Below are positions 1 to 8,597 of a stretch of 64,000 nt of DNA, in pieces (the first letter of the stretch is position 1; every line of letters begins with the position of its first letter). Below the pieces are notes generated by a model. It saw only the letters and a list, made by a program, of their open reading frames with translations, had not been told where the DNA came from and searched no databases. A program made the translations under genes and the position numbers. Source of the stretch: CAZPXZ01 sp965219495 (lineage in GTDB: Bacteria; Pseudomonadota; Alphaproteobacteria; Rhodobacterales; CAZPXZ01); the NCBI GenBank assembly GCA_965219495.1, contig OZ244777.1, forward strand, positions 3,224,001 through 3,288,000, given 5' to 3'.

Positions 1-1
1 T

Positions 2-442
2 GTCGATGACGCCCTTGCGCTGACGGGTCTTGAGGCGTTCGCCGCCGCCTATCCGGCCCAGCTTTCTGGCGGAATGCGCCAGCGGGTTTGCATAGCGCGC
101 ACGCTGGTGCTAAAGCCACGCCTTATCTTGTTGGACGAGCCTTTTGGGGCGCTTGATCAGCAGACGCGGATGCTCATGGGCGATGAGCTGCTGAAGCTTT
201 GGCGGGAGACCGGAGCCACGATCATGCTGATTACGCATGCGCTCGATGAGGCAACAATGCTTTCCGATCGGGTTGGGGTAATGTCTGCACGGCCCGGCCG
301 ATTCTTGGACGTACTCACCACCAACTGGCCAAGAGACCGTGACAGCGAAGTGGTGTCACATCCTGAATTCAGCAAGATAACCAGCCATCTCTGGTCTCTG
401 CTGCGGACCGAGTCGTTGAAAGCCTTTAGCAGCAAACCCTAG
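2..442 (+). CDS. ABC transporter ATP-binding protein, taurine/sulfonate/nitrate type (5' end outside window)
   Basis: This is the C-terminal part of an ATPase that energises import of a small anion or organic solute. The open frame runs to the left edge of the window, so the N-terminus and Walker A are missing. Visible are the signature LSGGMRQRV, Walker B LILLDEPFGALD and the H-loop region LITHALDEA. This order and spacing are typical of SsuB/TauB/NrtD ATPases. The gene stops 3 bases before the first permease, so the three genes form one operon. The substrate cannot be read from the ATPase; the isochorismatase-like enzyme downstream suggests an amide or N-carbamoyl compound (inference). Confidence 0.93.
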   Translation, partial: VDDALALTGLEAFAAAYPAQLSGGMRQRVCIARTLVLKPRLILLDEPFGALDQQTRMLMGDELLKLWRETGATIMLITHALDEATMLSDRVGVMSARPGRFLDVLTTNWPRDRDSEVVSHPEFSKITSHLWSLLRTESLKAFSSKP

Positions 443-445
443 AGC

Positions 446-1222
446 ATGTTAACTCTCTTGCCGCGACGAATAAGAAAGGCAACGGTGCTCCGCTTTGCCG
501 TGCTCACGGCCGCGATCCTGATCTTAGAGGCGTCCTGTCGCGTCGGTCTCATTGACCGGTTCAACATGGTCCCCCCGTCGGAGATGCTCACGACCCTCGT
601 GACGCTATTCGTGACCGGGGTCGTCAACAGTGATATCGGAGAGACGCTTACCTCCGTCGTTATTGCCCTGGTCTCTGCGATTCTAGTTGGCTTCGTGATT
701 GGCGTAGCATTGCACGCTCTCGACCGAGCGCGACGGATCATCGACCCGCTTCTAACCACCTATTATTCGGTGCCGGTGTTTGTGTTCTATCCGTTATTCA
801 TCGTGATGTTTGGATTGAACGCAGTGCCAAAGACGATCATTGGCTTTCTGTATGCCGTTGTGGCGATGATCATCAATACGCTCAATGGTCTGGACCGGGT
901 CCCGGACGTCCTATGGAAAACTGCCAAAATCCACCATATGGGCGCGAGCTCGACGGCGATCCACCTCGTCTTTCCTTGCGCAGCGCCCTACCTCTTCACC
1001 GGCCTTAAGCTCGCTGTCGTCTATTCCTTTATCGGCGTGGTTGGCTCCGAGTTCATTCTATCGAGCGGCGGACTCGGCTACCGTATATCGTTTGCATACA
1101 ACAACTTTCAGACCGCCGAAATGTACGCGCTGATTCTGTTCATTCTCATTGTCGTCGTGTTTGTCAACATGTCCCTCTATGCTTGGGAGCGCGCGCTTAT
1201 GGAGCGCCGCGGCGGACAGTGA
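446..1222 (+). CDS. ABC transporter permease, SsuC/TauC type
   Basis: A 258-residue inner-membrane permease of the BPD_transp_1 superfamily, near the usual length for SsuC/TauC. Several hydrophobic segments are visible. The EAA-like cytoplasmic loop lies around residues 150-185, where WKTAKIHHMGAS precedes the PCAAPYLFTGLKLAV stretch, and is the expected contact for the upstream ATPase. It follows the ATPase by 3 bases and its end overlaps the possible start of a second permease. Two different permeases in one operon suggest a heterodimeric channel. Confidence 0.9.
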   Translation: MLTLLPRRIRKATVLRFAVLTAAILILEASCRVGLIDRFNMVPPSEMLTTLVTLFVTGVVNSDIGETLTSVVIALVSAILVGFVIGVALHALDRARRIIDPLLTTYYSVPVFVFYPLFIVMFGLNAVPKTIIGFLYAVVAMIINTLNGLDRVPDVLWKTAKIHHMGASSTAIHLVFPCAAPYLFTGLKLAVVYSFIGVVGSEFILSSGGLGYRISFAYNNFQTAEMYALILFILIVVVFVNMSLYAWERALMERRGGQ

Positions 1223-1985
1223 CGCGGTCTTGCTAAATCTGTGGCCATCCTTTGGTCGCGCAAGCGATGTGGGCATCCTGATCGGTGGCCTGCTGATCCT
1301 TTGGCAGATCGTTCACGAGTTGGCCGGGGCGATGGCTATGACGGCGCCGCTCGACACACTCCGCTACACCTTCAATCTGGTCACGTCGTGGGACTTCTGG
1401 CCGCATGTCTTCACCACCGGGAAGGCCTTTCTTCTGGCGCTTCTCATTGCGGCCTGCGCGGGCTCGCTGGTTGGCGCCACGCTCGGTTTACATCGAATGA
1501 CGGGCGAGGTGGCGGAGCCGATCCTCGTCGCGCTCTATTCGATCCCAAAAGTTACGTTATACCCCATCATCCTCATGTTTTTTGGGCTTGGCATTGGCGC
1601 CGAAGTGGCTTTCGGAGCCTTGCACGGCCTGGTTCCGATCATGCTGTTTACGATGAATGCCGTGCGCAACATCAAGCCGATCCTCATCAAGACTGCGCGC
1701 GTGATGAACCTGGGTCAATGGGCCTTGATTCGTACCATCCTGTTTCCGGCGGCGATGCCAGAGATATTTACCGGTCTGCGGGTGGGTTTTTCGGTAACAT
1801 TGATTGGAACCCTGCTGAGCGAAATGTTCGGTTCAATGCGTGGTCTAGGCTTCCTGCTGATGAATGCGCTGGGCGTCATCAATGTCGATCTCATCATGGC
1901 GTTGACGCTTCTACTGGTGACCTTTGCCGCCGTCATGAACTCGGTTCTCATGAGCATTGAGCACCGGCTGTACCGGCGAGTATGA
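1149..1985 (+). CDS. ABC transporter permease, second subunit
   Basis: A second permease of the same superfamily; the ATG at 1149 gives 278 residues. The EAA-like loop is seen as KTARVMNLGQWALIRTILFP followed by AAMPEIFTGLRVGFSV. The start is uncertain. Starting at 1149 would overlap the upstream permease by 74 bases, and the first 25 or so residues are not permease-like. ATG 1179 and TTG 1230 are in-frame alternatives, and the family-like sequence begins near residue 27. It presumably pairs with the 446-1222 permease. The next gene starts 15 bases after its stop. Confidence 0.88.
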   Translation: MSSCLSTCPSMLGSARLWSAAADSDAVLLNLWPSFGRASDVGILIGGLLILWQIVHELAGAMAMTAPLDTLRYTFNLVTSWDFWPHVFTTGKAFLLALLIAACAGSLVGATLGLHRMTGEVAEPILVALYSIPKVTLYPIILMFFGLGIGAEVAFGALHGLVPIMLFTMNAVRNIKPILIKTARVMNLGQWALIRTILFPAAMPEIFTGLRVGFSVTLIGTLLSEMFGSMRGLGFLLMNALGVINVDLIMALTLLLVTFAAVMNSVLMSIEHRLYRRV

Positions 1986-2000
1986 ACTGACGGACCTCCA

Positions 2001-2645
2001 GTGAGCAGCATGACCGTTTCCAGAGACGATGACTACCGCTCGGCGGGCTTCGCTGGACGACTCGGCTTCGGCGCCAAGCCGGCGCTCTTGGTGATTGATA
2101 TGATGATGGCCTATTTCGATCGCGCATCGCCGATGTATGCTGGTGTGGAGGAGGTGGCCAACAGCAATGGCCGGCTGATCGCCGCTGCCCGCCAGGCGGA
2201 TGTTCCCATCATCTATACGCGGCAGTTCTACGAAGGGCGTCCGCGGGATTCGGTCTACGCAAGCAAGGTTCCGGTGCTTCAGCTCCTTGCGCCCGAGTCC
2301 CCGCCTACGCAACTTGAGCCCAGCCTGCCGACCGACGGCGCCACAGTGCTCGTCAAGCACTATCCGAGCGCGTTCCACAAGACTGATCTCGCCGACAGGC
2401 TGAGGTCGCTCGGAGTAGACACGCTGATCCTCACCGGATTGACGACCAGCGGCTGCGTGCGGGCGACGGCAATGGACACCATGCTCAACGGATTCCTTGG
2501 CGCCGTGGTGCGCGAGGCGGTCGGAGACCGCAACAAGGCTCAGCACGAAGCCAATCTGTTCGATATCGATGCCAAGCTCGTCGACGTCCGCAGCGAAGCG
2601 GACGTTTTGGTCTGGCTCCGCTCCATGGTCCCGGTCCGCGAGTGA
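2001..2645 (+). CDS. Isochorismatase-family cysteine hydrolase (N-carbamoylsarcosine/maleamate amidase-like)
   Basis: A 214-residue alpha/beta hydrolase of the isochorismatase family, which hydrolyses amide, ureido or vinyl-ether bonds. The expected catalytic triad is visible: Asp33 in LLVIDMMMAY, Lys119 in VLVKHYPSAF and Cys152 in TTSGCVRATA. The Lys and Cys settings resemble N-carbamoylsarcosine amidohydrolase and maleamate amidohydrolase more than true isochorismatase. The start is GTG 2001, 15 bases after the permease stop; ATG 2010 is an alternative. Its position at the end of the transporter operon suggests it processes the imported solute. The exact substrate is unknown. Confidence 0.88.
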   Translation: MSSMTVSRDDDYRSAGFAGRLGFGAKPALLVIDMMMAYFDRASPMYAGVEEVANSNGRLIAAARQADVPIIYTRQFYEGRPRDSVYASKVPVLQLLAPESPPTQLEPSLPTDGATVLVKHYPSAFHKTDLADRLRSLGVDTLILTGLTTSGCVRATAMDTMLNGFLGAVVREAVGDRNKAQHEANLFDIDAKLVDVRSEADVLVWLRSMVPVRE

Positions 2646-2847
2646 AGCCTCGGGACATCAGCCGGCATATGGGTCCTACGTTGATCTAGCCGGCTTGCCG
2701 GCCTCGCCTTTATTGTCATCACGTCTATTGTATGGGCGCAGATGTATGGGCGTTCTGCTTCGCTGCTTCAGCTTCGCCTCTGACTCCGGTCCTTCCTCAG
2801 CTTGGGCCCCAACGGGCAAAGATGACCCGCCCGAGGGCGATATCAAC

Positions 2848-3576
2848 TTAAGAGGTGGACGCCACTTGCAGTTTGCCTTTGACGCCGTGCTTTTCGATCA
2901 GTTCGGCGACCAATCCACTCCCTTTGGCTTCGGCGATGAACTGCTCGACGAAGGCTTTCAGGGCGGCGTTCTCCGGCTTTGTGCCGACGGCCTGGCGCAC
3001 CGAGGTATAGCACCCGTCCATCACGCGCGATCCTGGCAGGTTTTCGGTATTTTCCTTCAACGCTGGAACCAGGCCCGCCAGCGCATCCAACTTTTCCGTC
3101 ACGAACAGCTCGAAGGCACCGGAAAGGCCTTTCGCGCGGTGCAGTTCTGCATGCTTCAACGTGCGGGTCAGGTACAGGTCGTAAGCGGCGCGGTACGGCA
3201 CCGCGATCCGTACGCCTGGCTTGTCTACATCCTCGATGGACTGCAAAGGCGAGTCCTCGGGCACAAGATACGTGGCCTCGATCTCAACATAGGCATCGCA
3301 GAAGGCGATTTTCTCAGCGCGCTTCGGCTCCACCGCGATCAACCCAATGTCCCATTGGTCCCGTTCCACCGCATCGGCAACCTCGCCCGGCGTGGCGAAG
3401 GTCACGTATGAAACAGCAACGCCAAGGCGTTCAGCGACCGCCGCCGCCATGTCCGGCGCGACACCTTCCGGATCGCCGGTGGGGCCGGTTCCCGTCACCA
3501 GGAGGATGTTCCCGAGGTTGATGCCGACGCGCAGCGTGCCGGGAACGGTGAGTTCGGATAGGGCGTCATGGGTCAT
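2848..3576 (-). CDS. Family-3 (amino-acid type) solute-binding protein without a signal peptide
   Basis: A 242-residue protein of the bacterial extracellular solute-binding family 3. Landmarks are the opening strand LRVGINLGN, the PDMAAAVAERLGV helix, the DIGLIAVEP segment and IAFCDAYVEIEATYLV. These match binding proteins for polar amino acids, normally periplasmic. No signal peptide or lipobox precedes the mature fold: the ATG at 3576 leads within 14 residues into the first strand. Either it stays in the cytoplasm, or the true start was lost or lies elsewhere. It is convergent with the isochorismatase gene and has no permease or ATPase of its own nearby. Confidence 0.85.
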   Translation of the reverse strand: MTHDALSELTVPGTLRVGINLGNILLVTGTGPTGDPEGVAPDMAAAVAERLGVAVSYVTFATPGEVADAVERDQWDIGLIAVEPKRAEKIAFCDAYVEIEATYLVPEDSPLQSIEDVDKPGVRIAVPYRAAYDLYLTRTLKHAELHRAKGLSGAFELFVTEKLDALAGLVPALKENTENLPGSRVMDGCYTSVRQAVGTKPENAALKAFVEQFIAEAKGSGLVAELIEKHGVKGKLQVASTS

Positions 3577-4016
3577 GGTCGTTCTCTCGGCCTAACGTGA
3601 AGGGACAAGCGGTTGAAGACGATCCGCGATCCGCCAACGAAAATCAATGCGCCGGGGTGTGTTGTCCCAAGGGCGCGGCGATGTCGGGGTTTGGCTACGA
3701 GCCGCAGTTTCGCACGCCGACAGCAACGTCCGAAGGACCCCAGACACCGGACGCCGAGCGCGCCACTTGTTGCGTGCCGAAGATGTGCGTATGTCCCTCC
3801 TCTAGATGTTCGGCGAAGGTATATTTCCGGTATCAATATATCGAAAATTAAACGCATGCCAGGCACGTTACTGAGTCGGCTTCGGGTCAAAAGCCGCCGT
3901 GGGCGAGGCACGCTCCGTTACCTACCAAACCGTGCTATTTGAGTTCATGCCCCTGGCTATCGGACTCAGCTAGGGTCCTCGGGGCGACCGGCAGAGTAGG
4001 GGCGGTCTCAGTGTCC
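3577..4016. other. Gene-free stretch
   Basis: No ORF here looks like a protein: the readable frames are arginine/serine-rich shadows. A short AT-rich patch at 3815-3855, with ATATTTCC and TATCAATATATCG, could hold a promoter for the binding protein on the minus strand. No repeat or RNA motif was recognised. Confidence 0.5.
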
Positions 4017-4231
4017 CTAGACGCGCCGCCGCGCGCTGGTCCAACGCTTCAGCAATCGTCGCCCAGCCCAAACGGTCGCAAGTAGCCCCAAGAGGGTAAC
4101 GGCAATCAGGATCAAATAAATTTCGAACCGCGGGTCTCGGATCGTGGCTTCGAGCCGATCCTCAAAGATGGCGACGACGACGATGCCGGGCACGACGCCA
4201 ATAAGCGTGCCCGCGACAAAGCGTCCAAAGC
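4017..4231 (-). pseudogene. C-terminal fragment of a TVP38/TMEM64-like (VTT-domain) membrane protein
   Basis: About 70 residues survive. A conserved-looking FGRFVAGTLIGVVPGIVVV segment is followed by FEDRLEATIRDPRFE, a second membrane span and a basic tail WTSARRRV. This order matches the C-terminus of VTT-domain proteins of the TVP38/TMEM64 family, which are integral membrane proteins. The frame can be extended to an ATG at 4271, but those first residues are encoded by the IS21-type end beginning at 4232. The gene was therefore most likely truncated there. The family assignment rests on a short segment. Confidence 0.55.
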
Positions 4232-4283
4232 TGTCAACGGCGGAGCAAAATTGGTCCAAGGGGCGGCGCAAAACTGGTCCACT
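4232..4283 (+). repeat. Solo IS21-type transposon end
   Basis: It begins TGTCAACGGCGGAGCAAAAT and holds two 20-base direct repeats, at 4239-4258 and 4262-4281 (18 of 20 identical), each ending in TGGTCCA. Multiple internal repeats behind a TGT tip are characteristic of IS21-family ends. The tip faces left, so the lost element lay to the right. No istA or istB of this subgroup is nearby, so it is an orphan end that truncates the TVP38-like gene. Confidence 0.7.
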
Positions 4284-4680
4284 TAGTGTGATGCCGAGCT
4301 CGGCGCTGCGGGTTGTCCCGGTAGTCCATAGGAGGGACCCGCGCGCACTGCGGAGTGCGTGCCTCAGACGCAGACGAAATGCTGGCCCGATAGTTGGACA
4401 AGAACAGGCTTCACCGCATCAGATACGCACGACCAACTAGTGGCGGCCCATCATGGTTTGATTGAAGTGATCTCTAGGTCTTGGAGTGACCCTGGATTTG
4501 AAGCGACTTGCAGAGAGCGAAACCACCGCCTACCTGCTATTCTACTACTCAATCCTGCTAGGCTTTCATCCTTTCATCCTTTCATCCTTTCATCCTTTCA
4601 TCCCTTGCCAAGGCCCTCATATCACTTCTGAGTTTTGGTCCTATTTCTGTGTGTTTTCATGGAGTTACATACCACAATTT
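4284..4680. other. Gene-free stretch with a short tandem repeat
   Basis: No credible coding frame is present. The stretch contains five perfect copies of the octamer CTTTCATC (4563-4602) and unplaceable sequence between the IS21-type end and the chimeric ORF. It was probably assembled from element and flank debris. Confidence 0.5.
4563..4602. repeat. Tandem octamer repeat, five copies of CTTTCATC
   Basis: Five uninterrupted copies of an 8-base unit, one of the few simple-sequence repeats in the window. It lies outside any gene. Such tracts can change copy number by slippage, but nothing adjacent suggests phase variation. Confidence 0.9.
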
Positions 4681-5130
4681 TCACGGCTTGATCGGGCAGG
4701 CGAAGCCGCCTGTATGGTGGGCATAGGCTTGGTTCATGACGTGCCGCAATTCATCCTCGTATCGGGCCTGCACGAGGAAGGAATCATGCACCGGCAGGAT
4801 TGGAGCACCTTGTCGGGCGAAGTGGTTCACGATGTCCAGGGCGAGAGCTATGTCCGAGAAAGCATCCTCGACGTTTCTCGTGTCGTTACCGCTCCAGTCG
4901 TTCTCGAGCCAACACAAGACGATACGGAAGCTCTCGTCTGTGCGCGACGGGCTGGCCGACAGAGCGTTTTGGATACGGAGGGCCAGTCGCTGCGGGGAAG
5001 GAACAATTTGAACAAGAGCCTCCGAAAACCACACCACGACCAAAGCCGTGATCAGACTCGCGATGACACTCGTGATGATGGTTCCGAGGCGGTTCATTTG
5101 GGGCGTATGGACCTCTGCCGATTCCTGCAT
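4681..5130 (-). pseudogene. Chimeric ORF: membrane-anchored LCWLEND-motif head joined to a VHDSF-motif tail
   Basis: A 149-residue frame that appears to join two unrelated proteins. Residues 1-85 carry a membrane span (TIITSVIASLITALVVVWF) and FRIVLCWLENDWSG, which I recall from alphaproteobacterial TPR-type proteins with an N-terminal anchor. From about residue 88 the sequence becomes LDIVNHFARQGAPILPVHDS followed by FLVQARYEDELRHVM. That resembles the C-terminus of a different family whose HDSF motif also occurs in single-subunit polymerases. The junction is near AFSDI. I infer a recombination product. Both family links are from memory; the function of either half is unknown. Confidence 0.5.
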
Positions 5131-5452
5131 CCCGTACGGTCTAGCCCCCTATAGGGGGCCGTCTCCACCCCTTCAATCCCGTAAGTCCGGGCGCCACGTG
5201 GGCGCTTACGTCGAACTTGCCCGGATCGTCCATCGCGCACACCAGGGTCGAAACACCCTACTGCCAGTTCCGACCCGCCGTGTCCACGCCAGGGATCTGC
5301 GCCACTCACTTCCGATATCTGGAGCCGGGGCTTGACAGCTTCCATGCCCCTCGGAGAAATTTCGACCCGATTGTCGAAAAAGCCGTCCGCGATCTTTTCC
5401 GCGAACGCGGTTAGGGAGTAACTGGAATTTCCATCGGCACTCTTTCCGATTC
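5131..5452. other. Gene-free stretch
   Basis: Between the chimeric ORF and the IS66 left end no convincing coding frame is seen. A plus-strand frame ending at 5414 finishes NFDPIVEKAVRDLFRERG, which could be the tail of a lost protein, but it is too short to assign. Confidence 0.4.
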
Positions 5453-5565
5453 GTAAGCCTCCGGCGTGGGCCGCCTTCTCGGATTAGTGTGATCGGGCGA
5501 GGTTATGCGATCGGAAGTGGACACCATGGAGGTGTCCACCAAGGTCCAAGTGGACACGATCGCAG

Positions 5566-5961
5566 ATGTCGGAAGCATTGGAGAATCTGGGGCCCGGGCG
5601 GGCAGGCGCGGTTGCTCCTCGTCGTCGCTGGAGCGATGCCGAGAAGCGTCGGATTGTAGCGGAGAGCTACCAGCCCGGGGTTTCTGTGTCGGTTGTGGCG
5701 CGGCGCAACGACGTGAACGCCAACCTGGTGTTCACCTGGCGGCGTCAGTTTCGCGAGCAGGCTGGCGGGGCCGGTGGCTTGGTGCCGGTGGTTGTCGAGC
5801 CGGCCGGGACGCCGCCGCCCCTGGCGGACGCTGCCGCAGGCGCCGCTCCCGCGACGGGACGGATGGAGATCGCGCTGGCCGATGGCTCGCGGGTGATCGT
5901 CGACCGGGAGGTGGACGGTTCGGCGCTGGCCCGGGTGCTTTCGGTTCTGGCGCGGCGATGA
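5566..5961 (+). CDS. tnpA: IS66 accessory protein TnpA
   Basis: A 131-residue protein with an N-terminal helix-turn-helix of the transposase_8 type: RRRWSDAEKRRIVAESYQPG followed by VSVVARRNDVNANLVFTWRR. This is the DNA-binding accessory protein of IS66 elements. The C-terminal half is a short strand-rich tail ending ALARVLSVLARR. Its stop overlaps the tnpB start (ATGA at 5958-5961), the translational coupling usual in IS66. Confidence 0.9.
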   Translation: MSEALENLGPGRAGAVAPRRRWSDAEKRRIVAESYQPGVSVSVVARRNDVNANLVFTWRRQFREQAGGAGGLVPVVVEPAGTPPPLADAAAGAAPATGRMEIALADGSRVIVDREVDGSALARVLSVLARR

Positions 5962-6305
5962 TCCCGGTTCCGGGCGGTGTTCGTGTCTGGCTGGCGACCG
6001 GGGCGACCGACATGCGGCGCGACATGAACACCCTGGCGTTGCAGCTCCAGGAGGATCTCGGGCACGATCCCCATGCGGGGGATCTGTATATTTTCCGCGG
6101 CCGTCGAGGCGACCTCGTAAAAATCCTCTGGCATGACGGGGTGGGGATCTCACTCTACGCCAAGCGTCTGGAGCGGGGCCGGTTCCTGTGGCCGACGACG
6201 TCGGGCGGCGCGGTGTCGATCAGCGCGGCGCAGCTGGGCTACCTGCTCGAAGGGATCGATTGGCGGAACCCGGTTCGGACCTGGCGGCCGTCGCGGGCGG
6301 GCTGA
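5958..6305 (+). CDS. tnpB: IS66 family insertion sequence protein TnpB
   Basis: A 115-residue IS66 Orf2-like protein. The family signatures are clear: VWLATGATDMRRDMNTLALQ near the N-terminus, DLYIFRGRRGDLVKILWHD in the middle and YAKRLERGRFLWP. These are the conserved blocks of TnpB, needed for IS66 transposition by an unknown mechanism. The start ATG 5958 overlaps the tnpA stop. It appears intact although its partner tnpC is destroyed. Confidence 0.93.
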   Translation: MIPVPGGVRVWLATGATDMRRDMNTLALQLQEDLGHDPHAGDLYIFRGRRGDLVKILWHDGVGISLYAKRLERGRFLWPTTSGGAVSISAAQLGYLLEGIDWRNPVRTWRPSRAG

Positions 6306-6376
6306 TCCGCGGCGCAGCGGCCCGCCCGCGACGATTGTTGTAGCACCGAATCGGGGGCTGTGATTCGATCCCGCCG

Positions 6377-6757
6377 ATGACCGGTGGGATCGACATCGAC
6401 GCTCTGAAGGCGGCCCTCGCGGTGGCCGAGGCCAAGGCGTCAGACGCCGAGGCGGAGATCGCCTTCCTGAGGCTGACGATCGAGAAGCTCAGGCGCGAGC
6501 TCTACGGCTGGCGCTCGGAGCGCAAGTCGCGGCTTCTCGACCAGCTGGAACTCCAGCTCGACGAGCTTGAGGCGAGTGCGACCGAGGACGAGCTGGCGGC
6601 CGAGCAGACGGCGGCCGGGACCGCGGAGGTCAAGGGGTTCACGCGGCGCAAGCCGGCCCGCAAGCCGTTTCCAGCGCATCTTCCGCGCGGGCGCGTGGTG
6701 GTGTTGTTTTTTGGATTGAGTCGGAATGGATTTCCCGGATTATTTCGCGCGGATTGA
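6377..6757 (+). pseudogene. IS66 transposase TnpC, N-terminal fragment
   Basis: The first 110 codons of an IS66 DDE transposase. They include the coiled-coil leader with IEKLRRELYGWRSERKSRLL and the zinc-finger-preceding segment RKPFPAHLPRGRVVV. At about 6701 homology stops and the frame runs 17 more codons into the Toprim transposon end. The catalytic domain is absent. The break coincides with the TGTTG tip of the next element, so insertion of that element explains the truncation. Confidence 0.88.
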
Positions 6758-6924
6758 GAAGATTTGTCCCGCGCTGTTCCGTTTTCGCTGAGGGGATTTG
6801 GTGAGCCGGGTTTCGTTGGTTGCGATTGTGCGGCGATTTTCTTTTCCAGTGAGACAGCGCGGTCACGCGCGCATTTCCGAGCCGGCGTGCGATGGATTGC
6901 TGCGGTTCTCGCCTTGGCCCGGTC

Positions 6925-7806
6925 TCAGGGCGTATCCCGGGATTGGCTGGCAGGCTTGTGGGCACTTCTCTTGCGGGATTGCAGGATTTCGTTCCAGTCC
7001 TTTGCGCCCTGCGGACGGATGCGCTGGATGCGCGGGTGGCTTCGGATGAGGCGTTCGGCGGCTTCGTTTCCCGGGGGGTCGTCGTCATATCCGCATGCGA
7101 GGGTCTGCAGGTGGAAGGGCTTGATCCAGAGCGGCAGGCTCGGGGCGATGCCGGCGGTGGAGAGGAACAGGTCGAAGCGGTTGACTTCGGCGAGTTCGAA
7201 AGCGGAGAGAGCGTCGACGGCGCTTTCGACGATGAGGGCGGCTTGCGGCGGCTTGCGGCGAGCGATCCAGAAGCCGCCGCGGGCTTTGCGGGATCCGGGC
7301 GCCATGCCGCGGAAGGGGTTTTCGGGCTGGATCCCGAGCAGTTCGGCTCCGGCGGGCTGTTTCTCGGCGCTGCGGACGATGAAGACGGCATTCGAGCGAC
7401 GGTCTGCGCCGAGGATGCGCTGTCGGAAGCCGGCGACGAGGATCGCGGGGTCGAGGCAGCGGCTGCGGCAGAGATACTCCTGCACGCGGGGCCAGAAGGT
7501 GGGATCGAGGCGTTCGAGGAACGGCGGGCGGGCGGGCGCGTCGCGAGGCGGTGCGATGCGGGCGAGGGTATCGAGAGCCTCCAGGAAGGAGCCGTTTTGG
7601 GCATGCAGGACGAGGTCGATGGCGCCGCCGCCTCCCTGTCCGCTGAGATGGTCGTAGAACCGGGCGCCGTTGATGGAGAGGATGGAGCCCGGGCGTTTCC
7701 AGCGGGCTTTGTCGCGACCGTCGCGGCGGTATCCGAGGGCGACGGCGACGCGCTCGAGGGGGATGCCGCGGAGCGCGTCGGCCTGGAGGTTGCGGCGCGG
7801 CTTCAC
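6925..7806 (-). CDS. DUF3991/Toprim-domain protein of a transposon
   Basis: A 293-residue protein with two parts. Residues 10-85 match the DUF3991 pattern, including the glycine-rich FYDHLSGQGGGGAIDLVLH motif. Residues 180-275 form a Toprim fold: the acidic motif LIVESAVDALSAF supplies the conserved Glu, and ACGYDDDPPGN supplies the D-x-D. Toprim domains act in primases, topoisomerases and nucleases. The C-terminus carries QGAKDWNEIL. The start is GTG 7806, overlapping the ATPase stop (GTGA), so it is coupled to the transposition genes. A role in processing or priming transposon DNA is inference. Confidence 0.82.
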   Translation of the reverse strand: MKPRRNLQADALRGIPLERVAVALGYRRDGRDKARWKRPGSILSINGARFYDHLSGQGGGGAIDLVLHAQNGSFLEALDTLARIAPPRDAPARPPFLERLDPTFWPRVQEYLCRSRCLDPAILVAGFRQRILGADRRSNAVFIVRSAEKQPAGAELLGIQPENPFRGMAPGSRKARGGFWIARRKPPQAALIVESAVDALSAFELAEVNRFDLFLSTAGIAPSLPLWIKPFHLQTLACGYDDDPPGNEAAERLIRSHPRIQRIRPQGAKDWNEILQSRKRSAHKPASQSRDTP

Positions 7807-8597
7807 GGACCCAGTTCTGCGCTGGCGGCCGCCACATGGGCGGTGTCCACGCTGCGGGCCTTGGCGGCGGCGTGGAGCGCATAGTGTGCAATGCGGTCGA
7901 TGCGCCGGGGGATGCCGTTGCTGGCCAGGGCGATGGCCTCGACGGCGCTGGCTTCGAAGATCGGCGTATCGGCCCCGGCCAGGCGCAACCGGTGCTGGAG
8001 ATAGGCGCCGACCTCGTCGCGCTGGAAGCCGGCGAGGTGGAAGCGGACGACGATGCGCTGGGCGAGGGATTGATGCGCGGACATGGCGAGTCGGCTGCGC
8101 AGCTCGGTGAGGCCAACCAGCAGCAGGCAGAGCCGGTTCTCGCTGTCCATGCAGAAGTTGGTGAGCAGCTGGAGTTCGTCGAGGATCTCGTTGCGAAGGT
8201 GGTGCGCCTCGTCCAGGATGAGGACGGGAAGCTGCTTCGACTCCGTGACCATGCGCGAGGCTTCCGTGCGGATGGCGCGGTATGCCGTTGCGCGGGAGGT
8301 GAAGGTGGACAGGCCGAACTCGCCGGCGATGGTGTTGTAGGTGTCGAGTACGCTGCCGGTCGTGAGCGAGACGTAGCAGACCCGGTAGAGGCCGGCGTAC
8401 AGGCCGTCCGCGGTTTGCCGGCAGACCGTGGTCTTTCCGCAGCCGGCCTCTCCGGTGAGCAAGCCGATCCCCTGCAACTCCAGCAGATGGCGGATCCTGG
8501 ATCGCGCCTCGAGTTGGGCGGCGCCGTCGAAGAGTTCGTCCGCGTGCAGCATGCTCTCGAAGGGAAAGCGCTTGAGCGCAAAGTGTTGCTTGTGCAT
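7803..8597 (-). CDS. ExeA/TniB/TnsC-type AAA+ ATPase of a transposon
   Basis: A 264-residue AAA ATPase. Walker A is LLTGEAGCGKTTVCRQ around residue 46, Walker B is LPVLILDEAHHL, and a sensor-like LLLVGLTELRSRL follows. The opening HFALKRFPFE is the hallmark of ExeA/GspA-like ATPases, which include transposition regulators such as TniB and MuB-like proteins that choose target DNA. The start is ATG 8597; upstream the transposase stop overlaps (TGATG). All motifs are intact, so the protein may still fold even though the transposase is broken. Confidence 0.88.
   Translation of the reverse strand: MHKQHFALKRFPFESMLHADELFDGAAQLEARSRIRHLLELQGIGLLTGEAGCGKTTVCRQTADGLYAGLYRVCYVSLTTGSVLDTYNTIAGEFGLSTFTSRATAYRAIRTEASRMVTESKQLPVLILDEAHHLRNEILDELQLLTNFCMDSENRLCLLLVGLTELRSRLAMSAHQSLAQRIVVRFHLAGFQRDEVGAYLQHRLRLAGADTPIFEASAVEAIALASNGIPRRIDRIAHYALHAAAKARSVDTAHVAAASAELGP

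Larger units (their letters stand above)
5453..6701 (+). mobile_element. IS66-family element, 3' part lost
   Basis: A plausible left inverted repeat starts GTAAGCCTCCGGCGTGGGCC at 5453, the usual GTAAG start of IS66 ends. It is followed by the canonical tnpA-tnpB-tnpC order. tnpC is cut at about 6701, where the Toprim transposon begins with TGTTGTTTTTTGGA. Only the first 110 or so codons of tnpC remain, so the copy cannot transpose by itself. A separate internal piece of an IS66 tnpC lies at 28253-28590. Confidence 0.85.

Noticed and set aside
3573..3911. Small ORFs on both strands after the solute-binding protein gene
   Set aside because: Arg/Ser-rich frames with no ribosome-binding sites or family-like segments.
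4563..4602. Possible CRISPR-like repeat
   Set aside because: The repeats are 8 bases long and directly adjacent without spacers; it is a simple tandem repeat.
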